Origin: Sphingopyxis sp. 113P3
GTDB taxonomy: Bacteria; Pseudomonadota; Alphaproteobacteria; Sphingomonadales; Sphingomonadaceae
Length of the DNA: 64,000 nucleotides
Assembly: GCF_001278035.1 (NCBI RefSeq)
Contig: NZ_CP009453.1
Location: forward strand, 179,438-243,437
Reading direction: 5' to 3'
Part shown: positions 58,516-64,000 of the stretch, in pieces
Layout: each line of letters opens with the position of its first letter
How positions within the stretch are numbered: the first letter of the stretch is position 1
Translations under genes and position numbers: made by a program
Notes under the pieces: model-generated
Told to the model about the DNA's origin: nothing
Databases searched by the model: none
What the model saw: only the letters and a program-made list of their open reading frames with translations

Positions 58516-59516
58516 CGGCGCTCGCTCCGCATCTCTCGGCATACCTGCGTGAACATCTGCCACGTGAACGTGCTGTTAGCCCGCACACGGTGAAGACCTA
58601 TGCCAACTGTTTCGTCCTCCTCGTCCAGTTCGCCGCCGGTCGGCTGAAGCGCCGGCCGACCGATCTTGAGATCGAGGATTTCGGCACCGACATGATCATG
58701 GCCTTCCTTGACCATGTCGAGAACGGTCGCGGCAGCTGTGTTCGGACCCGCAATGGTAGGCTCGCCGCGATCCGGTCGTTCTTCCGCTACATCGAGTATC
58801 GCATTCCGGCCTGCCTGGATCAGGCCCTTCGCGTCAGATCGATCCCTACCAAGAAGACCGACAAGGCGCTGATCGACTACCTCGACCGGGCGGAGATCAA
58901 GGCTTTGCTCGACGCCCCGGATCCCCGGACACGCCTTGGCACCCGCGATCGCGCAATGCTGCATCTGGCCTATGCTGGCGGGCTGAGGGTGTCGGAACTC
59001 GTAACGCTACAACTGCGCGATTTCCCGGATCGCTCGCTTTCGACCGTGCACATCTTGGGCAAGGGTCGGCGTGAACGGGTCCTCCCGCTCTGGAAGGAGA
59101 CCCAGTTCGCATTGCGCGCGTGGCTTGCGATCCGCCCCGAAGCCGAGGTCGCCGAGATATTCCTCAATGCCAACGGGCGACCCATGACCCGCGACGGATT
59201 TGCGTTCCGTTTGGCCGAGCACGTCAAGACCGCGGCAACGAAGCAGCCGTCGATCCTTGGAAAGCGCGTGACACCGCACGTGCTGCGCCATTCCTGCGCA
59301 ATGCACACGCTCGCGGCGACAGGGGACATTCGCAAAGTCGCATTGTGGCTCGGCCATGCCAGCATCCAGAGCACCGAGACCTATTTGCGCGCCGATCCCG
59401 AGGAGAAGCTGCAGATTCTCGCGGCGCACGGCGCTCCTGCCATCAAGCCCGGGCGCTTCAAGCCGCCATCCGATGCCCTGATCACGATGCTCACCGACGT
59501 TCGAAGGCGGGCCTAG
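58512..59516 (+). CDS. ritC: RIT recombinase C
   Basis: A 334-residue XerC/D-like recombinase: SAM-like N-terminal domain (VSPHTVKTYANCFVLLVQFAAG), LAYAGGLRVSELVTLQLRD (Arg I), GKGRRERVLPLW (Lys in the beta-hairpin), VTPHVLRHSCAMHTL and LGHASIQSTETYLRADP (Tyr). The ATG at 58512 overlaps the ritB stop. Confidence 0.9.
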   Translation: MTALAPHLSAYLREHLPRERAVSPHTVKTYANCFVLLVQFAAGRLKRRPTDLEIEDFGTDMIMAFLDHVENGRGSCVRTRNGRLAAIRSFFRYIEYRIPACLDQALRVRSIPTKKTDKALIDYLDRAEIKALLDAPDPRTRLGTRDRAMLHLAYAGGLRVSELVTLQLRDFPDRSLSTVHILGKGRRERVLPLWKETQFALRAWLAIRPEAEVAEIFLNANGRPMTRDGFAFRLAEHVKTAATKQPSILGKRVTPHVLRHSCAMHTLAATGDIRKVALWLGHASIQSTETYLRADPEEKLQILAAHGAPAIKPGRFKPPSDALITMLTDVRRRA

Positions 59517-59547
59517 CCCGTCTCCGGACAACCCCCTGGCACTCATA

Positions 59548-59633
59548 TTATCTGGAGTGAAATCATGGAAAACCGAAGGAAACCTGCGCCTCCCGCTGCC
59601 ACGCTCGACATAAACTGCGACTGCAAAGAATAC
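59548..59633. repeat. RIT right terminal inverted repeat
   Basis: Inverted partner of 55935-56020. Read on the plus strand it has TCTGGAGTGAAATC-ATG and 23 codons (MENRRKPAPPAATLDINC...), then GTG TAA from the palindrome that follows, so here the peptide ends. Confidence 0.9.
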
Positions 59634-59659
59634 GTGTAATGTTGAGCTCAACATTACAC
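59634..59659. repeat. 26-base perfect palindrome at the RIT right end
   Basis: GTGTAATGTTGAG followed by its exact complement, between the right repeat and host sequence (ATACTC...). No counterpart exists at the left end. It also supplies the stop (GTG TAA) that ends the N-terminal host half as ...REYV. Confidence 0.8.
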
Positions 59660-62104
59660 ATACTCACGGGGGCTGAGATCAATTTCCAGGTTCGCCCGCT
59701 CGTCGGGCGAGAGGTCGCCAAGCCGCCGATCCAGGATCGATTCCGCGGTCGTGACCAGCTGAAGGACCACCGATTGGCCCGCTGAGAGATGCGCCTTCGC
59801 CGCCGCGATCACGGTCGGGAGTTTCATGCTGAGGAGGAGCTGGCCGAAGAAGCGCTGCTTGGTCGACTCGAACCGCGAGCGCGCCGACGCCTTGGCGCCG
59901 CTGTTGAGCGTCGCATTTTCGAGCCCGTCGACCACAGCCGTCAATTCGAGGGCATGCTCCATGTTGCGGTGGATGATTCCCCAGGCGTCGGCATAGGCGT
60001 CGTAGATCGCGATCTGCTCGCGCGTCAGTTCATGCCGCAGGATGTCATATTCGACGCCGGCGAAGCTGAGCGCGCGGGCGGTGTAGAGGCCGAGCGCCTT
60101 CAGATCGCGAGCGACGAGCTCCATCGCGGCGATGCCGCCCTTGCGGATGCCGGAGATGAACTGCTCGCGGTTGCTGAAGGCGGTTTCCGGCCCCCACAGG
60201 CCCAGCCGCACGGCATAGGCGAGGTTGTTGACGTCGGAGGCGCCGGTTGCCGAGGCGTAGAGCACGCGCGCGCCGGGCAGATGGTTCTGGAGCAGGACCC
60301 CGGAGATGCCCTGCTGCGAGCCCTCCTTCTTGCCGAGCGCCCCTTCGCCGCCGGCGACGCCGCCCATCTCATGCGCTTCGTCGAAGCCGATCACGCCTTC
60401 GAAGTCGTCGCCTGCCCAGTCGATGACCTGCTGGAGGCGGCTGTGGTCACCGCGTGCCGAACGAAGCGTCGGGTAGGTGACGAAGAGCACGCCCTGCTCC
60501 AGCGGTATCGCCTGGTCGATCTTCCAGTTGGAGAGGGGCTGGATGTCGGCCGCGAGACCACCGAGCGCGGTCCAGTCACGCCGCGCGTCTTCGAGCAGCG
60601 CCTCGTTCTTCGAAATCCAGATGTTCCGGCGGCGGCCGGCGAGCCAGCTGTCGAGGATGCACGCGGCGACCTGCCGCCCCTTCCCCGCCCCGGTCCCGTC
60701 GCCGAGGAAATAGCCCATGCGATAGGCGCGGCCATCCTGCGCTTCCTCAAGGCCGACGCCTTCCTTGGCGGGCCTGAACTTCCCCGGTAGAAACTGGTCC
60801 CAGGCATGTCCCGCATAGACGACGGTTTCGAGCTGCGAGGCCGACAGCAGGCGTTCGGAGACAGTGCGTTCGGGGAGCCGCGGCACATAGGCCGGGATCG
60901 GCGCCGCGATCGAGCCCATCGCGACGGATTCGACCAGGGCAGTCGGATGTTCGCCGGCGGCGTCGAAGGTGATCCGGCTCGGACGATAGGGAAGATAGAC
61001 ACCGACCTGGTCGAGCAGCGGCGCCGGCGTGTCGAGCGGCGCGTAGTCGACAGGCAGTACGTTGTTGCGCACCGGAGCGTGATAGGGCCGCGGCTGCGCG
61101 CGATTGCTCTTCATGGCGCGGAACAGCGAGGGGCTGCTCGATCGCTTGGGAGTCGGCGCCGATGGCGCTGCGAGGGTCGCGCGTTCGTGGATCGTGAGCG
61201 CGCCGATGAGCTCGCGGATGGAGGTGCGCTGGATCGTCGCGGGAATGGTCGTGCCGGGGACCTTGTCGATCTCGAACAGCCGGACCGCGATGCTGGTGCC
61301 GTGCTTCAGATAGCATTTCTCGAGCCGCACCGAGGTCCGCACGCTGACATCGCGCAGCGTGGTCTCGAAGAGATCGCGCATCCGGGCATTGGGTCCGAAC
61401 CAGTCGGGCATGATTGCAACCAAACGGCCGCCGGCCTGCAGTCGGCGAAGGGCTGCCTGGAGATGTCGGACAGCGGCGTGTGCGTCCGCGCCCAGCCCGA
61501 CCGACCGGGAGAATGGCGGGTTCATGAGGATCAGGCTGGGGCGCGCCGCTGCCGCCAGGCTCGAGTTGATCGTGGCGCCGTCGTGGCCAGTGACGGTCGC
61601 GTCGGGGAAGACATCGGCGAGACGCGCCCGGCGGCCCGACGCATATTCGTTGAGCTGGAGGGAGCCGAAGTCGCGGCAATGCGCCACGAGGAGCCCATTG
61701 CCGGCGCTCGGCTCGAGGATCACATCGTCGCTCTGGATATTGGCGAGGACAACCGCCACCGCGGCAAGATCGACGGGCGTCGAGAACTGCTGCCATTCGA
61801 TCTGATCTTCGCTGCGAACGGTCTGGGTGGGCAGCCGGTCGAGCAGGTCGCAGGCCGCAATCACGTCATCGAGCGAGGTCAGCGGATAGGGACCGAACTG
61901 GAGGTGGTGGGCGAGCGCATGCTCGAGAATCTCGAAGCTGTCGCGCTGGGTCCAGAGCCCGTCCGCGTCGGTCCCGCCATAGCCTTCGATCATCGCCGTA
62001 TTGAGGTCGGCCCGGGTGATCGGGTCCGTCGACCTGAGGCGGTCGATGAGAAGCGTGGCCGCGCGGCGTTCGGCCGCGGTGGCGGTATCGAAGAGATCGG
62101 ACAT
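59654..62104 (-). CDS. Adenine methylase-helicase (strawberry-notch-like), N-terminal half
   Basis: 816 residues. Residues ~95-290 form an N6-adenine methylase: QFSTPVDLAAVAVVLANIQSDDVILEPSAGNGLL (SAM motif) and LILMNPPFS (catalytic NPPF). Then a helicase/ATPase: GYFLGDGTGAGKGRQVAACIL (Walker A) and FDEAHEMGGV (DEAH). The reading frame ends at SPREYV in RIT sequence; the rest lies at 54168-56003. Intact relatives are plasmid proteins of about 1400 residues, thought to guard or modify plasmid DNA. Confidence 0.82.
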   Translation of the reverse strand: MSDLFDTATAAERRAATLLIDRLRSTDPITRADLNTAMIEGYGGTDADGLWTQRDSFEILEHALAHHLQFGPYPLTSLDDVIAACDLLDRLPTQTVRSEDQIEWQQFSTPVDLAAVAVVLANIQSDDVILEPSAGNGLLVAHCRDFGSLQLNEYASGRRARLADVFPDATVTGHDGATINSSLAAAARPSLILMNPPFSRSVGLGADAHAAVRHLQAALRRLQAGGRLVAIMPDWFGPNARMRDLFETTLRDVSVRTSVRLEKCYLKHGTSIAVRLFEIDKVPGTTIPATIQRTSIRELIGALTIHERATLAAPSAPTPKRSSSPSLFRAMKSNRAQPRPYHAPVRNNVLPVDYAPLDTPAPLLDQVGVYLPYRPSRITFDAAGEHPTALVESVAMGSIAAPIPAYVPRLPERTVSERLLSASQLETVVYAGHAWDQFLPGKFRPAKEGVGLEEAQDGRAYRMGYFLGDGTGAGKGRQVAACILDSWLAGRRRNIWISKNEALLEDARRDWTALGGLAADIQPLSNWKIDQAIPLEQGVLFVTYPTLRSARGDHSRLQQVIDWAGDDFEGVIGFDEAHEMGGVAGGEGALGKKEGSQQGISGVLLQNHLPGARVLYASATGASDVNNLAYAVRLGLWGPETAFSNREQFISGIRKGGIAAMELVARDLKALGLYTARALSFAGVEYDILRHELTREQIAIYDAYADAWGIIHRNMEHALELTAVVDGLENATLNSGAKASARSRFESTKQRFFGQLLLSMKLPTVIAAAKAHLSAGQSVVLQLVTTAESILDRRLGDLSPDERANLEIDLSPREYV

Positions 62105-62122
62105 GGTGGGGTCTCCGGACTG

Positions 62123-62170
62123 GCTGCCCCATCGGCAGCATCAATCCTTCGATCCCCCTTCCCTTTGCCC
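62123..62170 (-). promoter_or_regulatory. Leader with hairpin and purine tract before the methylase-helicase gene
   Basis: On the minus strand GGGCAAAGGGAAGGGGG (62154-62170), then the hairpin GCTGCC-N5-GGCAGC, then the ATG at 62104. It is the same arrangement as upstream of the ParB-like gene at 47020. The remainder up to 62247 is featureless. Confidence 0.4.
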
Positions 62171-62247
62171 AGTCGCGCGGTGGTTGGCAGGGGCCGGCTA
62201 CGCTATCGCGGAAAGCCTTGGGTTCGCCGACAGTTTCCGAACCAGTG

Positions 62248-62826
62248 CTATCGGGCGTCCCGGCCAAGCTGGCGGACGCAGTGCAGCCAGTGTTTCCGGT
62301 GTCCGCCACCCTTCTCGACGCCGCCGATGATCGAATAGCGAACGGGTGCGATGCCGACGAGGCGGAGCAGATTGCGGTCGAGGCTCTTGAGGCTATGGGC
62401 CCGGTAGAAGAACCGATAGAAAGGTGCGGGCATCCCCATCGTCACGATGATACGCGCCGACCAGCCACCGAGCAGTCTTGCTGGCTGATCAGGTTCGGTT
62501 TCATCGATCGCAAAGCCGGGCCGCATGACCTGCTCGAGGAAGGCTTTGAGGAGAGCGGGCACGTCGCCGAGCCAAAGCGGATAGAGGATCACGAGATGGT
62601 CGGCCCACCGAATGTCGATTTGCGCCGTGTGGATCGTGTCTACAGGATTGGCCTCGCGCCATTCTTTGGCCGAGCGCAAAATCGGAAAATCCAGGGACGC
62701 GATATCGATCCTGCGGACTTCGTGGATGCCTGCCTCGGCACCCGCCGCATAGGCATCCGCCAGCGCGTGAACGAAGCGCGCCCGATCAGTATCGGGGTGT
62801 CCATCGATGATCGCAATGCGTGCCAT
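62248..62826 (-). CDS. NAD(P)H-dependent flavin oxidoreductase (quinone reductase type)
   Basis: A 192-residue flavodoxin-like protein: MARIAIIDGHPDTDRARF at the flavin-binding start, ADHLVILYPLWLGDVPALLKAFLEQVMRPGFA and WSARIIVTMGMPAPFYR, as in the MdaB/KefF/NQO1-like family. It reduces quinones or similar electrophiles with NAD(P)H. The ATG at 62826 with GGAGGAG is chosen; the longer frame is less likely. Confidence 0.88.
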   Translation of the reverse strand: MARIAIIDGHPDTDRARFVHALADAYAAGAEAGIHEVRRIDIASLDFPILRSAKEWREANPVDTIHTAQIDIRWADHLVILYPLWLGDVPALLKAFLEQVMRPGFAIDETEPDQPARLLGGWSARIIVTMGMPAPFYRFFYRAHSLKSLDRNLLRLVGIAPVRYSIIGGVEKGGGHRKHWLHCVRQLGRDAR

Positions 62827-62929
62827 GCGCTCCTCCGGACATTGCCTTCCTCTCCCGCGTTGCCTCCGGCAATCAGGAAGTTTCCCAAGGTGCCGCGCCA
62901 ATGCCAGGCTGCCGTTGGCGAGACCCTGG

Positions 62930-63769
62930 TCATCGCCGGCTCATCTCGAGAACCTTGGCCCAGTCCTTGACGCCCTTGGGGGGCATGGGGGTGATCGCGA
63001 GATCCGGCCTGGCGTAACGCAGGGCTGCCCGCTCTGCCGCGATCGCGCCTTCGGCATCGTTGTCGACGGCCAGGATCAGCGAGGTCAGCGATGACGGAAG
63101 CAGGAGCTGGTCGAGCCGGCGGGCTCCAAGGCTCGTCCAGCAAGGTATGTCGTGGAGGATGGTGAAGGCGCGCGCGGTTTCGAAGCCCTCGGCCAGCGCC
63201 AGCACAGGAACTGCCTGCCCTCCTCCCTGCCATGCGCCTTGCCCCGGCCGGCCGAGCATCAGCTTCATCCGATATCGGGCTGTCAACGGGTCGAGGAATA
63301 TCCGCTGGACGGCAGTCAGGCGCCGCCCTTCCCGCACCGCGACCATCAGCGCAGGATGATAGGTCGTCCACGGCTTGGGCCGATAGGGGCAGCGCGGGTG
63401 GAAGCGCAGGTCATGGGTTACAGGCCAGAGATGTCGCAGGCGAAGATAGCGCTCGGCGAGCGTGCCATCGAGAGGGAGCGCCTCGTCCCAGAGCCGCTCG
63501 GCGTTGCCGGACCGCGCGGTGGGCGTGTCGGTGTAGGCGAAGCGACCACGGCTCGGGACCCGCCGAAGCTCACGCAGAACATCTTCCCGGTCGCAGCCGG
63601 CAAAGCAGGTGACGAGAATACCTTGGTTGCCTTGGCGAATGGAGAGGCTGGGCGTGCTGTCGGCGTGGGCGGGACACGGACACATCGCGGTGCGTCCGTG
63701 CCAGGTTCCCCCGAGCGAGCCGACTAAATCGATGAGGTCCTGGGTTGGTCTGAGCGCGACAAGGGCCAT
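62930..63769 (-). CDS. Toprim-domain primase-like protein with CHC2-type zinc finger
   Basis: A 279-residue protein. Zinc finger CPCPAHADSTPSLSIRQGNQGILVTCFAGCDREDVL (about residues 30-65); Toprim domain with LALAEGFETARAFTIL (Glu of motif 1) and LILAVDNDAEGAIAAERA (the DxD motif). This is the plan of plasmid/phage primase-type proteins lacking a helicase. AAAGGA precedes ATG 63769. It belongs to the minus-strand backbone. Confidence 0.85.
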   Translation of the reverse strand: MALVALRPTQDLIDLVGSLGGTWHGRTAMCPCPAHADSTPSLSIRQGNQGILVTCFAGCDREDVLRELRRVPSRGRFAYTDTPTARSGNAERLWDEALPLDGTLAERYLRLRHLWPVTHDLRFHPRCPYRPKPWTTYHPALMVAVREGRRLTAVQRIFLDPLTARYRMKLMLGRPGQGAWQGGGQAVPVLALAEGFETARAFTILHDIPCWTSLGARRLDQLLLPSSLTSLILAVDNDAEGAIAAERAALRYARPDLAITPMPPKGVKDWAKVLEMSRR

Positions 63770-64000
63770 TGGCAGTTCCTTTCGCGGCCCATGCTCCCCC
63801 TTGCCTCTCTGCCGGCTCACCTTATCCTGGGGCGCAGCTAACCGGCTTTGCGGGACGGTCGTTCTGCTCCTCTTGAAGAATCAAATCTTAAAAACGCCCA
63901 AGCGGAGCGCGGGAGCTTCATAGATTCATTGATTCTAAGATTCAGGGGCCGTTTACGACGGTAAACCAATAGGTTGAGTGCTCTCCTTGTGAGGAGACGG
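63770..64000. other. AT-rich end of window with GATTC direct repeats
   Basis: No gene. From about 63875 the base composition drops to AT-rich. GATTC occurs at 63924, 63932 and 63940, exactly 8 bases apart, with GAATCAAATCTTA nearby at 63876. It may be an operator or iteron-like site and promoter region for a gene beyond the window or for the Toprim gene. Confidence 0.35.

Larger units (their letters stand above)
55935..59659 (+). mobile_element. RIT element (recombinase in trio) inside the methylase-helicase gene
   Basis: 3.7 kb: three overlapping tyrosine recombinase genes flanked by 86-base inverted repeats (55935-56020 and 59548-59633) with two mismatches, plus a 26-base palindrome (59634-59659) at the right end only. 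On either side the host gene resumes without loss of sense: ...SPREY on the right and IIDYLERAF on the left. The trio architecture and long repeats fit RIT elements known from Proteobacteria. Confidence 0.85.

Noticed and set aside
1..64000. CRISPR array
   Set aside because: No run of regularly spaced identical repeats and no cas gene was seen.

Overview
The window is GC-rich accessory DNA, most likely from a large plasmid or integrative element of a sphingomonad (Sphingomonas/Sphingobium/Novosphingobium group). This is inferred from gene content and the alphaproteobacterial SOS box; no rRNA, tRNA or replication initiator was seen to confirm the host. The theme is heavy-metal resistance on a mobile backbone with several nested insertions.

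Layout. 1-3.3 kb: copper block, with copA and a CnrYXH-like anti-sigma/sensor/ECF-sigma operon on the minus strand and copCD on the plus strand, separated by a matched divergent promoter pair. 3.5-6.3 kb: arsR-arsC-arsB-arsH with an ArsR-type operator over the arsR start. 6.6-9.3 kb: a small HhH/HEPN-like operon divergent from SOS-controlled umuDC. 9.4-14.1 kb: scrambled zone with an IS1380-family element and fragments of five genes (relic at 9.4 kb, methyltransferase, PIN protein, hydrolase, Fic) joined end to end, plus one intact duplicated-domain secreted protein. 14.6-20.3 kb: plasmid accessory genes (Fic antitoxin, DUF3768, HNH-like, ParB-like), two copies of a conserved structured leader, and two parS-like palindromes. 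20.3-37.2 kb: a long metal operon divergent from a MerR regulator: CDF exporter, CzcCBA RND pump, ZIP, second CDF, P1B-4 ATPase, MgtC, DedA, and small envelope proteins including an isolated FliE homologue. 37.3-44.9 kb: an ardC gene split by a 6.6 kb element that carries three tyrosine recombinases and its own ardC. 45-47 kb: a second ParB-like gene. 47.2-53.2 kb: an opposite-strand cargo of a PLD nuclease, a DUF6361-like partner and htpG. 53.3-63.8 kb: backbone genes again (YkgJ-like, a methylase-helicase split by a RIT three-recombinase element, an oxidoreductase, a Toprim primase-like protein).

How they work together. Copper, arsenic and divalent-cation modules each keep their own regulator (ECF system, ArsR, MerR). 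The minus-strand genes (ardC, ParB-like, methylase-helicase, Toprim) look like one plasmid maintenance and anti-restriction backbone. Both three-recombinase elements landed inside backbone genes. The PLD/DUF6361 pair between backbone genes looks like a defence-type cargo, and the repeated structured leaders look like an uncharacterised RNA or DNA element shared by two accessory operons. All calls come from reading the sequence; no database or folding program was run.
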